DNA of 64,000 bases from Faucicola sp902506215 (GTDB taxonomy: Bacteria; Pseudomonadota; Gammaproteobacteria; Pseudomonadales; Moraxellaceae). Positions 35,707-45,900 of the stretch are shown here, one piece after another. The notes beneath the pieces are model-generated. The model saw only the letters and a list, made by a program, of their open reading frames with translations, did no database searches and had not been told where the DNA came from. A program made the translations under genes and the position numbers. Where the stretch lies: the NCBI GenBank assembly GCA_016888885.1, contig CP069437.1, forward strand, positions 2,170,001-2,234,000, read 5' to 3'. Within the stretch, counting starts at the first letter, position 1. Each line of letters starts with the position of its first letter.

Positions 35707-36720
35707 ATGACGATGCAAAATTTTTACAAGCAAGGTGCTGATAAAGTAATGATTATCAAACCCAATACCTTGGTCGAAGCAGGTTTTGACTTAACTGAAG
35801 CCGAGCATGACTTGATGACGCTTGCCATTAATAAACTGCATCGATTACAGTCAGGTGGCAAACGAGTATTAATTAGTGCAAAAGAATTCGCTGCCGCCAA
35901 TCGAGTCAATGAAATCTATGCCTATCGAGCCTTAAAAGATACTGCCAAAATTCTAGGCGATAGAAAACTCAAATTTACCTTATATTTTGATAAAACCATC
36001 CAAGCAGAAAATGACGCTGACAAACTCACCGTTCTCAAACCTCATCATAACAATTTCACTATGCTTCGCTCAGAATATCATTGGCTGCAAGGCGTATCGT
36101 ATCAAGATGAACAAGGTTTTATTATTCTAGATTTTTCTGATCCTTTAACCTTTCTGATTGATAATACCAGTAAAGCCTACACTCGTTATGATTTTATCAA
36201 AACCGTTGAGTTTAAAGGCTGTAGCAGTAAACGTCTGTATGAGTTAATCAACAAGTGGAAAGATACAGGCGGTGTACCAGAAATGACCGTCGAAGCATGG
36301 AAAGAATTTTTTGGGGTAGCTGATAAATATCCCAAAATTGCCGAATTCAAACGCCGAATCTTAGACCCTGCCATCAACCAGATTAATAAACAAGGCGATT
36401 TTAAACTCACTTTAAATGCGAGCAAATTTGGGCGAACCATTACCCATTTCTCTATCGTAATTAAAACCATCAAAAAGCCAGACCAACAAGTAGAACAAAA
36501 AACCGAATCTGACAAGAAATGGGCTAAATTATTGACGGCTAGCCAAGCTAATATTTTCGCCAAAAAACTTGCCAATGATAGCAGTTTTGGGGGTAAATAC
36601 GCTCGAGTCGGAGAAACTACCGAAAGCTTTATCTCACGTCTGAATGAGGAGTTACAAAGGGATTTGTTGAAAATTACTGAGTATCTACCTTATCTGAAAA
36701 AAATTGGTTTTAAAGCTTAA
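35707..36720 (+). CDS. Rep_3-family plasmid replication initiator
   Basis: Binds iterons to start plasmid replication. The 337-aa protein shows the paired winged-helix layout of Rep_3 (RepM/RepB-like) initiators: IIKPNTLVEAGFDLTEAEHDLMTLAINK at the start, then SAKEFAAANRVN, AYRALKDTAKILGDRKL, YTRYDFIKTVEFKGCSSKRLYELINKWKDTGG, and a second domain EFKRRILDPAINQINKQGDFKL. It lies directly behind the iterons. There is no frameshift, so the replicon may be functional although it appears integrated. No partition genes or relaxase are nearby. Confidence 0.92.
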   Translation: MTMQNFYKQGADKVMIIKPNTLVEAGFDLTEAEHDLMTLAINKLHRLQSGGKRVLISAKEFAAANRVNEIYAYRALKDTAKILGDRKLKFTLYFDKTIQAENDADKLTVLKPHHNNFTMLRSEYHWLQGVSYQDEQGFIILDFSDPLTFLIDNTSKAYTRYDFIKTVEFKGCSSKRLYELINKWKDTGGVPEMTVEAWKEFFGVADKYPKIAEFKRRILDPAINQINKQGDFKLTLNASKFGRTITHFSIVIKTIKKPDQQVEQKTESDKKWAKLLTASQANIFAKKLANDSSFGGKYARVGETTESFISRLNEELQRDLLKITEYLPYLKKIGFKA

Positions 36721-36756
36721 GAGAGCAAGCATTGAAAATCACCCTTGTCATCACTA

Positions 36757-37392
36757 TCAGATTTTTTGTATATCAGAGCCGATATAGATAACCTGACCAA
36801 TCACAGCCAAAAAATCACGTTCTTTGAGCTGTTCTTGTGAAATATCAAATGCAGAATATTTTTGATTATCGCTGATAATTTTTAATCCTGTTGGTAATCG
36901 TTGTATGCGTCGTATAAAAAGTTCATTATTGATTAAAAGAGCATAGACCGCCCCATCAATGAGTTGATTTTGCTGTTTATTAATAATTACAACAGCATCA
37001 TTACCAATCAGTGGCGACATGGTATCACCTTTATACAAATAGCCCACCAACTGCGAAGCATCAATTGCTCGCTCATTAAGCCACCAATTAGGCAATGGAT
37101 AAGACAAGTCAGTTGATTGATTATTCATGTCCAATAATGCCAACCAATGCACGTTTTGACTACTCTGTGATAACTGTTCACCCGTCATCAACGTCCATGG
37201 ATGCACGCCATAGATTCTCGCCAAATCAAACAAATACTCAAGTTTAGGTTCACGGCTACTCTCCTGCTGCTCCCAATCTTGCAGGGAGCTTCGAGAAAAC
37301 CCTGATGTCTGAGAAGCGAGTTGCACCACTTCATCACGAGTTAGCTGTGCATTTTTTCTAGCCTGTTCCAAACGAAAAGAAAGATTATCCAT
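36757..37392 (-). CDS. XRE/S24-type phage-like repressor with altered catalytic residues
   Basis: The N-terminal helix-turn-helix (LEQARKNAQLTRDEVVQLAS ... SSLQDWEQ, residues 5-60) and C-terminal S24/LexA-like domain make it a lambda CI-type repressor (211 aa). At the usual self-cleavage Ser the sequence reads YKGDTMSPLI (Thr), and at the usual Lys it reads NNELFIRRIQR (Arg). Self-cleavage may therefore be weak or absent. It is divergent from the excisionase and integrase genes, with repeated AATAGGT sites between, and convergent with rep. It probably keeps xis-int silent. Confidence 0.88.
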   Translation of the reverse strand: MDNLSFRLEQARKNAQLTRDEVVQLASQTSGFSRSSLQDWEQQESSREPKLEYLFDLARIYGVHPWTLMTGEQLSQSSQNVHWLALLDMNNQSTDLSYPLPNWWLNERAIDASQLVGYLYKGDTMSPLIGNDAVVIINKQQNQLIDGAVYALLINNELFIRRIQRLPTGLKIISDNQKYSAFDISQEQLKERDFLAVIGQVIYIGSDIQKI

Positions 37393-37403
37393 TTTTTACC
37401 TTT

Positions 37404-37625
37404 AAATAGGTTAAATATTCATAATTAAAAACTTTTTGTAGGTACAAATTATTTCGATAAATCTATAATCAAGTAAAATTAGAATAAAAATACCTAATTT
37501 TATTCAAAAATAGGTTGCTTTAATAACTATTAATAGGTAGTATATGTTCATCGGCAGTTATTAGAGATGAATAATCTTTATTAATAACCCGATAATAAGT
37601 CTTTTTAAACTAAATCAACCTATTT
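37404..37625. promoter_or_regulatory. Repeated AATAGGT operator-like sites between repressor and xis
   Basis: AAATAGGTT occurs exactly at 37404-37412 and 37508-37516, and inverted at 37617-37625. Variants TTTGTAGGTA (37435-37444), AAATTAGGTA (inverted, 37491-37500) and TAATAGGTA (37531-37539) lie between. Six related sites in 220 bases of a divergent promoter region suggest cooperative operators for the adjacent XRE repressor. Confidence 0.6.
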
Positions 37626-37640
37626 CTACAAGAGGTCATT

Positions 37641-37856
37641 ATGACATATACCTACCTAACAACGGAAGAACTATCTGAACGTATCAAATATGACAAAGCC
37701 ACCATTCGCAGTTGTTTAAAAGATAGCGTGCTAATCGAAGGAGTGCATTATATTCGCCCGTTTGGCGGTCGCAAAATTCTCTATGTGTGGGAACAAATAG
37801 AAAAGGATATGCGCAACACAGTTTTAGCCGACATCAATGCCATGGCGTTGCAGTAA
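37641..37856 (+). CDS. Excisionase-like DNA-binding protein (71 aa)
   Basis: Small protein with a MerR-like winged-helix start (YLTTEELSERIKYDKATIRSCLKD) and the segment VHYIRPFGGRKILYVWEQIE. This kind is regularly found directly in front of tyrosine integrases in gammaproteobacterial prophages and islands. AGAGG precedes the ATG. It ends 10 bases before the integrase start. The likely role is directing excision; a second helix-turn-helix regulator role is possible. Confidence 0.75.
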   Translation: MTYTYLTTEELSERIKYDKATIRSCLKDSVLIEGVHYIRPFGGRKILYVWEQIEKDMRNTVLADINAMALQ

Positions 37857-37866
37857 GGAGAAATTT

Positions 37867-39060
37867 ATGGCCAGCATTCGTACCCGTCAGGGAAGTAAAT
37901 TTTTGATGATTGATTTTCGCTTTATGAATCAACGCTGTCGAGAAACAACCAACCTAATCGACACGCCCGAAAATCGAAAAAAACTGGAAAAAATCATCCA
38001 AAAAATGGAAGCAGAAATCACCCTTGGACTATTTGATTATCTCAAATACTTCCCAAAAAGTGAGAAAGGCATTGAACTGATGGCAGTCAAAGAGCGTGTG
38101 CAAAGTTTTCAATCTGACACACCCGTATTTAAAGACTTTGCTGAAACTTGGTTTGAAGAAAAGCAAATTGAATGGCGAGCAAGCTACATCGGCAAAATCA
38201 AAGATATTTTGGATAAGTATCTGGTGCCACATTTTGGCAAACGCAGTGTTATCGCTATCACAAGGGCAGATGTGTTAGCGTTCCGTACTTCTCTCGGCAA
38301 AGTGACCTACGGAACAGCTAACAAGCATCTGTCAGCAGCCAGAATTAATTCGATAATGACCACTTTGCGTATGATACTGCAAGAAGCGGCAAAACGCTAT
38401 AAATTTGAAAATCCTTATGAGGATATCAAGGTTTTAAAACTTGATAAGCCTGATATTGAGCCATTCACTATTGAAGAGGTTTGGAAATTTATCAATGGCG
38501 TGCGTAAAGACTATAAAAACTATTACACCGTAAGGTTTTTCACCGGCATGCGAACCAGCGAAATTGATGGACTAACGTGGGAGCATGTGGATTTTGACCG
38601 CCGTGAAATCCGTGTTCGCCAAGCGTATGTTAAAGGCGTGATGGGTAAGCCCAAAACCCAAGAATCCAATCGCGATATCGCCATGTCACCTTGGGTTTAT
38701 GAAGCGCTACAAGCGCAGTACAAAGTCACACATGGTCGCTCAAAATTCGTGTTTTGCAATCGAGAAGGAGAGCCACTCGATTATCACAATGTCAATCGTA
38801 AAGTGTGGCATCCCACGCTTCGACTGTTAGGGTTAAAAGCCCGTAATGCCTACCAAACCCGTCATACGGCAGCCACACTTTGGCTTGCCGCAGGGGAGGC
38901 ACCTGAATGGATCGCAAGGCAGATGGGTCACGCCAATACTACCATGTTGTTTAAGGTTTATAGCCGCTATGTACCGAATATGATACGCCGTGATGGTAGT
39001 GCCTTTGAAGCCTTAATAGCTACCAGTCAAAAAGGGGAGTGTAGTCATGCCAGTGATTGA
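37867..39060 (+). CDS. int: Tyrosine site-specific integrase
   Basis: Carries out strand exchange between att sites. The ATG at 37867 has a perfect AAGGAG 6 bases upstream and gives 397 aa, so the longer frame from 37837 is not needed. The N-terminal arm-binding domain starts MASIRTRQGSKFLMIDFRF. Catalytic residues are seen in GMRTSEIDGL (Arg I), GKPKTQESNRDIAM (Lys), YQTRHTAATLW (R..H box), MGHANTTMLF and KVYSRYVP (Tyr). The adjacent xis-like gene, repressor and tRNA-Val suggest it integrated this element. Confidence 0.95.
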   Translation: MASIRTRQGSKFLMIDFRFMNQRCRETTNLIDTPENRKKLEKIIQKMEAEITLGLFDYLKYFPKSEKGIELMAVKERVQSFQSDTPVFKDFAETWFEEKQIEWRASYIGKIKDILDKYLVPHFGKRSVIAITRADVLAFRTSLGKVTYGTANKHLSAARINSIMTTLRMILQEAAKRYKFENPYEDIKVLKLDKPDIEPFTIEEVWKFINGVRKDYKNYYTVRFFTGMRTSEIDGLTWEHVDFDRREIRVRQAYVKGVMGKPKTQESNRDIAMSPWVYEALQAQYKVTHGRSKFVFCNREGEPLDYHNVNRKVWHPTLRLLGLKARNAYQTRHTAATLWLAAGEAPEWIARQMGHANTTMLFKVYSRYVPNMIRRDGSAFEALIATSQKGECSHASD

Positions 39061-39337
39061 TTATGAACAACTGCGACAAGCCATGAAGCCTGATTTGATT
39101 AGCCAAGAAGCTTGCAATTTCGCTAACCAATTGATCGCTGAGTATCACATTATCAACAATGCCGATTTAGCAGAATGGATGAATGAGCATCATTGTAATT
39201 CTCATCGAGCATTAAGGCTTTGGGCACAACGCCAACTATCATCCATTGATAAAGATGAAACGCGAGACGAGCAATATCGGCAAATTAGGCATTTGTTTCA
39301 ACATGATTTTTCAAATTTTTTAGAGAGAGTATACTAA
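39047..39337 (+). CDS. Hypothetical protein (96 aa) coupled to integrase
   Basis: Overlaps the integrase 3' end by 14 bases, with GGGGAG 8 bases before the ATG, so it is translated from the same mRNA. The predicted protein is helical and rich in His, Gln and Asn (ANQLIAEYHIINNADLAEWMNEHHCNS), with no recognised domain. It probably belongs to the integrated element. Confidence 0.65.
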   Translation: MPVIDYEQLRQAMKPDLISQEACNFANQLIAEYHIINNADLAEWMNEHHCNSHRALRLWAQRQLSSIDKDETRDEQYRQIRHLFQHDFSNFLERVY

Positions 39338-39338
39338 A

Positions 39339-39710
39339 ATGCGTATTCACTTACTGACTAATAAAATGCTCAATGGTACTTCGCTCCAGATGTGCCTAGA
39401 TTACTGGCATCCATTTAATCAACATCATCCCAATCGACTTGAGTGGCATATCAAACAGCTATGTCATTACTATCAAGTAACCTTTGAAGAGTTATTCTCG
39501 AGATTATCGATGGTAAGGGCTTATGATTCAAGTATTCGCTGTAAAACTTGTGGCAAACTGTACGAGCTTTACAACCCGTGCGATTTGCCCGATCCTAATT
39601 ATTTTTTAGATTGGCAATGTGCGCAATGCTTAGCCTTTATCAATAGAGGTGTCGTAGATTTACAGGGATTTTTGGCATCAGTTGAACCTGATAATGAAAT
39701 ACCATTTTAA
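39339..39710 (+). CDS. Hypothetical zinc-ribbon protein (123 aa)
   Basis: Starts one base after the previous stop. The C-terminal half has two cysteine pairs (IRCKTCGKLYEL and WQCAQCLAF) that form a likely zinc ribbon. The N-terminal half is helical with aromatic and His residues (CLDYWHPFNQHH). Function is not recognised; it is the last gene before a strong terminator. Confidence 0.7.
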   Translation: MRIHLLTNKMLNGTSLQMCLDYWHPFNQHHPNRLEWHIKQLCHYYQVTFEELFSRLSMVRAYDSSIRCKTCGKLYELYNPCDLPDPNYFLDWQCAQCLAFINRGVVDLQGFLASVEPDNEIPF

Positions 39711-39725
39711 TTAGCCTTCGCATTT

Positions 39726-39757
39726 AAAAAACACCGCAATCTAGCGGTGTTTTTTTA
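39726..39757 (+). terminator. Rho-independent terminator closing the integrase operon
   Basis: Stem ACACCGC/GCGGTGT with a 6-base loop, preceded by five A and followed by seven T. Confidence 0.9.
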
Positions 39758-39885
39758 TAAAAATCAAAAACAGCATGGTCATTTATCTATTAGCAAATTT
39801 TTGAATCAATAAAGTTACCGCTAATTTTAACAAAAAAACAACTCAAAAAAATGCGTGTGGGGGTCTTTCTGTTAGAAATTTTGGC

Positions 39886-39891
39886 TATAAT
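39886..39891 (+). promoter_or_regulatory. Candidate -10 box for the recombinase operon
   Basis: A perfect TATAAT lies about 33 bases before the ATG at 39924; no good -35 is seen 16-18 bases upstream. It would start the mRNA near 39897, after a TTG (39891) that would otherwise be a possible start codon. Confidence 0.4.
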
Positions 39892-39923
39892 TGAAAAATC
39901 GTAATTATATTACTATTTATAAA

Positions 39924-40454
39924 ATGCAAAATATTTTACTAAGTTATCTATCTAAACAAGATATGGATGTCCATCCTGATGTATTGGATTGGAAGGATTT
40001 TTATCTAAATTATCTCGTTTGTAATTTGAATAGTGAGCAAATAAAAACAGAATATTTGCGTGCAAAATCAATAAACACAGTTGTATTAAAGGACAAGAAG
40101 AGTTACCAGTTCACCCATAATTTAATTTTGAATAACGTCCTGACCGAATTAACTTATCAATCAATGATAAAAGGTGAAGATAATTTGAAAATTATTGAGG
40201 TAAAAGATATTGCAGCCTTTAATTTTTTATCGAATGTGATATTTGAAACGCTCGATATTATTTGTCGCAACAGCAAATCATTTGAAAATTTAAACGAAAT
40301 TTATGATGAACTTGATTTGCTTATTAATCCACTTGTATGGAAAAAGATTTACCCGAATGCCAAGTTTACAAAAACTTGTTTTTACAATCTCATTAACGTA
40401 AAGATGCGTACGGCACAGCATCGTCAGCAAGAATTAGAGAATAAAAATGACTGA
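39924..40454 (+). CDS. Unknown protein leading the recombinase operon (176 aa)
   Basis: I do not recognise a family. The frame can also begin with a TTG at 39891, but this overlaps a TATAAT box, so the ATG at 39924 (MQNILLSYLSKQDMD) is preferred. Neither start has a clear ribosome binding site. The protein is mostly helical, rich in Asn, Leu, Ile and Lys, with no visible catalytic motif or signal peptide. It overlaps the next gene by 8 bases. By position it may be a small accessory or directionality factor for the two large recombinases. Confidence 0.6.
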   Translation: MQNILLSYLSKQDMDVHPDVLDWKDFYLNYLVCNLNSEQIKTEYLRAKSINTVVLKDKKSYQFTHNLILNNVLTELTYQSMIKGEDNLKIIEVKDIAAFNFLSNVIFETLDIICRNSKSFENLNEIYDELDLLINPLVWKKIYPNAKFTKTCFYNLINVKMRTAQHRQQELENKND

Positions 40455-42942
40455 AAATGCTGAAGAATCTAATTCAGAACTACCACTTTTGTCACGGCAT
40501 GATTTTCAAAGCTTAATAAAAGACATCTTGTTGCTCGAAAATTACCCTGTTGAAGAAAAAGCAGACACAAAAGCAAAAGAGCAGCTGATCCAAAATCTAG
40601 TGATGACGTGTTTAATCGCACAAAAAATCGTGCGAGATGGCGATATTGAAACTAAAAAAATCGAAAAAATTCAAACAGCGTTCAAAATTAATATATTGGA
40701 AAGTATAGAAGCGAAAAGAGGTGAATTAAATAAGCTGCCAAATCTCCTAAAGTTGCCTTTTTTGATTTCAAAGTTTGAATTAGCGCCACAACAAATCGGC
40801 TGGACAAAAATTGCTTTTTACTTAGCAATAGTACTGAAGCATCACAAATTAAAATCTTATTATCAACGTATCATCAAACGCTTAAAGATTGCGTGTTTTT
40901 ATAAAACACCCATAAAAACTTGGATTTTAGAAAATCTCCCTCATTTTTCGGACGACCCTGCATGCGCTTTGCAAATTGATGTATTGATCGCTTTTTTGGC
41001 TAATTTAGAAATCCAGACCGATAATAAAACGCGTCGCAATCAAGCGACTGAAATCCGATTGTGTCTTGAAGTTGCGCTTAATCCAAAGCGTCGCAAAAAA
41101 ATTGATACAGAAATCAAAAAGCTAAATACTAAACGAAAACCCCGCAAAAAAAAGCCGCCGCAAAATTTATCCGCTCGGGACTTTATCCAACCCACTTTTC
41201 AATCTAATCCAAATTTGAATACCACGGATGATGTTGAAAATTATCAGCCCGCACTGCAGACAGTGTGTTTTGAAAGTAAAGATACTGAGCAATCGACAGC
41301 GAGTTCAACCGAAGTTACAGTCGATAACACGGGTGAGCCGTTACTTGAGTATCAAACCATCCCCAATGCTTTGGTTCGTTACACTGCACCGCTGCAAATG
41401 GTTGATTTATCCGTTCGGCAAATGTTTATCAGCCAGCGTGAATTGATGCTAAATTCAAGTGTTTATCTGCTTTCGCCAAAAGCCTACCAGCTCGTTTTTG
41501 CAAGGCTAGTAAAAGACTGTCAGTTACAAGAAGAAATATTAAGTCGTGAGCAGCTTAAGCTTAAAACATTAGCCGCAATTTTGCTGTTATCAATGATCAC
41601 GTCTATTCCTGTTGAATCGCTCATGATAAAAGGTTTTGTGAGACAGTCTGGGATATTTAGGCTATTAAAGACCAAGGTTTATTTGCACGCATCCTTTGAA
41701 ATTACTGCACGTAAAAAGAAATTTGAAGCCCACATTTTTGAAAATGAGAAAGCAGAGATTGAGCTGCCAATGCCCATTAAACTTGTAGGATTTTTAGCGA
41801 ATAAACGATTATTACCCACACAGACTGATGTTCGAGACTATATCGCTCAAGTGAGAACAGAGTTGAGTTTGCCATACCTATCAGTGCATCGTATTGAGTC
41901 AGCCTTGCAAGTTAGCTTGACTCGTTATATCGAGGGTAGTAACAGCCATATCGCTGAAATTATCTGCCGAATCCCGCCAATATCCGCACCTGCAAAATTT
42001 TATAGCAGTCATATGCTAAATGAATTAATCACCCATTATAAAAATGCGTTGGTTTGGCTGAGAAAAGATACGTCATTTGACTTGGGCTTTCTAGAAACAA
42101 AAAAAGACTATACCACAGGCTCGGGGCAAGCACTCACACTGTCATTTGTCAAATCATTACTTGATGATATTTTTCATACAGCCGTCATCACCAGTGCATC
42201 AAAATTTGAACTATTTAATAACGTCAGTAGTTATGTCTGGCTGATTTTTTGTCTCACCACAGGGATTCGTCCCAATAATCGTATCACTCATATTCATGAT
42301 ATTGATTTAAATGAATATTCTGCTCAAATCCTTATTTCTGACAAACCCAATCGTTCCGTGAGAAATCATCGTCTAGTGCCAATCTGCCCAACGCTAGTAA
42401 CAACGTTGACGTTATACCGCTGGTTTCTCGCCAAATTTGCCCAATTGCTCCATCGTAGAAAATGGGTCAACCAAGTGATCAAACCGATTTTGTATGAACA
42501 TGACGATAGCGACAATATGCTGATTAACTTAATTTGTGAACAAGGCGAGAAAATAGCGACAGTAAAACGTGGTCAGATTGCAGAATTTATCAAACCTTTT
42601 TTTGACATAGATCCCTACTTTACTCGGCATTTTGTGAGAGTTCAGCTTGAAAAACGCGGTGTCGAAATGCCCATTATCAATGGTGTCATCGGTCATGAAA
42701 AACATCGCCAAGAATTTTTTGGTCGATACTCATCGGGGAGTAAATCCGCTATTTACGCACTAGCTGATGTGTTTGAGGCCATAGCCAACGATTTGGGCTT
42801 GAATGACATCAAAGCAAAATTTCAAAAAATAGACAAGTTATTACATTCATTACCAGAGCAATCTTCTAAACCCGATGAGACATTAGATGAGAAAAGCAGC
42901 AAAAAAACAAAGATTGACGCAACAACAAAAACGACAGCTTAA
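40447..42942 (+). CDS. Large tyrosine recombinase A (831 aa)
   Basis: The C-terminal about 200 residues form a DNA_BRE_C-type catalytic domain: Arg in CLTTGIRPNNRITH, a basic strand SDKPNRSVRNHRLVPI, the H..R box YFTRHFVRVQL, VIGHEKHRQEFF and the nucleophile region GRYSSGSKS. All expected residues are present, so it should be active. The about 600-residue N-terminal part is far longer than in usual integrases. It has a very basic linker (KRKPRKKKPPQN, about residue 235) and is otherwise unassigned. It overlaps the flanking genes by 8 and 56 bases. The size recalls large recombinases of multi-recombinase transposons, but this is not a clear TnpA or TnpB. Confidence 0.85.
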   Translation: MTENAEESNSELPLLSRHDFQSLIKDILLLENYPVEEKADTKAKEQLIQNLVMTCLIAQKIVRDGDIETKKIEKIQTAFKINILESIEAKRGELNKLPNLLKLPFLISKFELAPQQIGWTKIAFYLAIVLKHHKLKSYYQRIIKRLKIACFYKTPIKTWILENLPHFSDDPACALQIDVLIAFLANLEIQTDNKTRRNQATEIRLCLEVALNPKRRKKIDTEIKKLNTKRKPRKKKPPQNLSARDFIQPTFQSNPNLNTTDDVENYQPALQTVCFESKDTEQSTASSTEVTVDNTGEPLLEYQTIPNALVRYTAPLQMVDLSVRQMFISQRELMLNSSVYLLSPKAYQLVFARLVKDCQLQEEILSREQLKLKTLAAILLLSMITSIPVESLMIKGFVRQSGIFRLLKTKVYLHASFEITARKKKFEAHIFENEKAEIELPMPIKLVGFLANKRLLPTQTDVRDYIAQVRTELSLPYLSVHRIESALQVSLTRYIEGSNSHIAEIICRIPPISAPAKFYSSHMLNELITHYKNALVWLRKDTSFDLGFLETKKDYTTGSGQALTLSFVKSLLDDIFHTAVITSASKFELFNNVSSYVWLIFCLTTGIRPNNRITHIHDIDLNEYSAQILISDKPNRSVRNHRLVPICPTLVTTLTLYRWFLAKFAQLLHRRKWVNQVIKPILYEHDDSDNMLINLICEQGEKIATVKRGQIAEFIKPFFDIDPYFTRHFVRVQLEKRGVEMPIINGVIGHEKHRQEFFGRYSSGSKSAIYALADVFEAIANDLGLNDIKAKFQKIDKLLHSLPEQSSKPDETLDEKSSKKTKIDATTKTTA

Positions 42943-45900
42943 AAAATCTAACTATAGCCAAATGCCATCAGAATTTAGCCGCTGGGGTGTTTGGCATAAA
43001 TTTTATAATCCAATTTGGCAGACAATGCAATGTTTGTGGTACCAAACCCAAGCCGATGAGTCGCTTTTGGCAAATCCCAACCATTTGCAGTCGCCTACTC
43101 GCAAAATTGAAAGTATCAAATATCAATGGCAAAAGGCTCAAATACAAAAAAACAAAAATCTTAAGCATTGCGATATTTCAACAAGTGCGTATTTACAGTA
43201 TTTGCGAGATTTATATCAGATTGAAAAAGACTATAAAAGCCTGTCAAATAAAGGTTTTGATATTTTTATTAAAAAAGCCAACACCTTATTATTTGCTGAG
43301 TACGGGGCGAGTGAGACAATTTATCGCTACGCTAGGCAACTATTACAGCAATTTGTAGCGTATCAAAATACCAATTTTCGGTTAAATGAGCACTACTTTG
43401 GGGTAGTGCTAGCCCCCCAAACCATGCCATCAAAAATTAACCCGCTACAAATTACGGAATCTTATGTCAGACACGGTAAGCAGTTTAATAAAATTTTAGA
43501 TGTAGTAAAAAATCATTGGCAAACCACCAAGAAATTTAAAATCGAAGAAAAAATTGGTTGGCTGATATTCTCAGGTATTGCGTTTGGTGGTATCAATGAT
43601 GCAAAAATGCTGCACGCATGGCTAATCAATTTGCTAAACAATGACTTTCAACCTTACCTAAATTATCGTTTATTGACCCAAATCCGCTACGCCAATAAAA
43701 ACTACGGCAATGAACGACTTGATGATGGTGGTATTTATAACAGCCAACAAATTTGTATTGACCCGATGAGTCAATGTTGGCTGTTAGCCCTACAACATGA
43801 CCCTATCGATGCCTCAATGCTAGGCAATCTCAATATTCATGTGCTTTTATTTAACGTAATTACCCCTTTACTTAAACAAGCCAATTTGACCATCCCGTCA
43901 TTTTCTCGGTTGTTACAGTCAGCCAGTTCTCATTGGGAGCGATTGCGAGATGTACATATCGACCATGCGCTAACCATGGTATTACAAGGTCGGCAAGTAA
44001 CCACTGGTTTAAGAATTGAGAGTTTTTTAACGATTCATGACAGCAATTTTACCAATCATGATAAGGTTTATGATATTGATGAGTTGCTCACGCTGACCAT
44101 CACCGCAAATAACCATAAAAATATCGATAACTTGACCCTTTCCCAGAAAGCGGAACAACGCAAAACCGATGTTTTAATCAATATTCGAAAAGTACTGCGA
44201 GAACCAAATGCCAGACTCTATCATATCACTATCCCCAATTTTGATAGTTTATCCAAGCGAGATAAAGTGCGGTATAAGCTTGTCGATATGCAAGAAGTGG
44301 TGGCAACGCAGGCTGAAAAAGTATTATTGGCATGGGTCATTGATTTGGTTAAAGAGCGTTCAAAAACCAGTTTACAAAGTATTGAGAAATATCTATTCAC
44401 CATTGGCTACGAGTGGCTATACTTTGTGGGTGACAGTGAGTTACAAGGTTGGGAAGCGGATGATTTTGAAGAGTTATATGAAGAAATCGTTGATTTTAAA
44501 AAATCAAAGCTTAAAAACAAGGACATTGCTTATTCTGCCAAATTGCTAAAACGCTTGCATAATTTTGGGATGGAAAAATTCGGTTTTGTCGAGGCAGATA
44601 TTCCTGAAGCCACCGCCATGCGGTGTGTACGTGCCGAGTGGATTTCGCCCAACCTATACCAACGTATCTTATTACAAATCCGTCGCTCGATTGACCCGAT
44701 GGAAGCAGACATGTTTTTGTTATTGTTTATCCTTGCTTATCGCACAGGGATGCGAAAAAAAGAGCTACTTGGCTTACGTTTTAGCGATATTGAAGCGATT
44801 GGCACCGATGAGCCGTCGCTAGTAATACGTCCGAACAATTATCGCAAAACCAAAACCGAAGGCAGTATTCGAAGAGTGGCACTCTATGCTTTATTAAGCC
44901 CACAGGAACTCAAGTTTTTTACTGAGTATGTCAAAAGCAATCATATCAGCAAGCAGCAACAATATTTATTCACGTTATCTACTGAGAATACCCCAATCCC
45001 CAGCCATACGCCCCTAAAATTATTGGATAAAATTGTCAAAGATATTTCCCCAAATGCTGATATCCAAAACACTAGTACCCAAAACGCTGATACCAAGTTT
45101 ACCTTTCATGCATTTCGGCATACAGCGATTAGCAACTTAGCTCTCGCGCTAAATGCAGATGACGCATTGACGCAAACTTTAACAGGTCTAAATACCAAAC
45201 ATATTGATCAGATTGTCCAAGGTTTATTGGGTGTGCAAAAATACCATACTGACAAATGGTATGCCATTTCGGGGCTGATGGGGCATTTATCGCCAGAACG
45301 TAGCTTTGAATATTACAACCACTTTGCGATGCTCACGGCAACTTATGAACTTAGCAAAGCCAATATCGGCTTGCCTTACGATAGCTGGATAAACATTACC
45401 AATTTGCAACACCGCGCAATTTCAAAACGCCATGATGTACAACTCGCTGATATACGTGCATTATTGTTTCGAGAAAATTTTGGGCAAAAACTGCGAAAAT
45501 CAACGTCATTTGCAATCGCCAATCTCAATTTTAATGATGAAATATTTGGACGCAACTTACCAAAGCATAGCGATTCACCGCTGCTCAATTATCGACCCCA
45601 ACAAATTCAAGCCGTGTTAGAACATTTGGAAAAAAATCCAAAGGCTGATAGCAATGTGATTGGCGATGATACGTTAGTATCGCCACAAGATATTGGCTTG
45701 ATTAAACAAAAAGCATTCGCCATCCAAAAGCTAATGACAGAACGTCGTCACTATCGGTTTTTGCGAGACAATACGCGGTACAGTATGATTGGCATTCAAA
45801 CGCATTTTGAACATCGAATGCTCGGTATGATGCTCAGAAATGCCAACATCTTACGACAAGATTTACCTAATTGGCAGTTTTTTATCCATACCCTTGCCGA

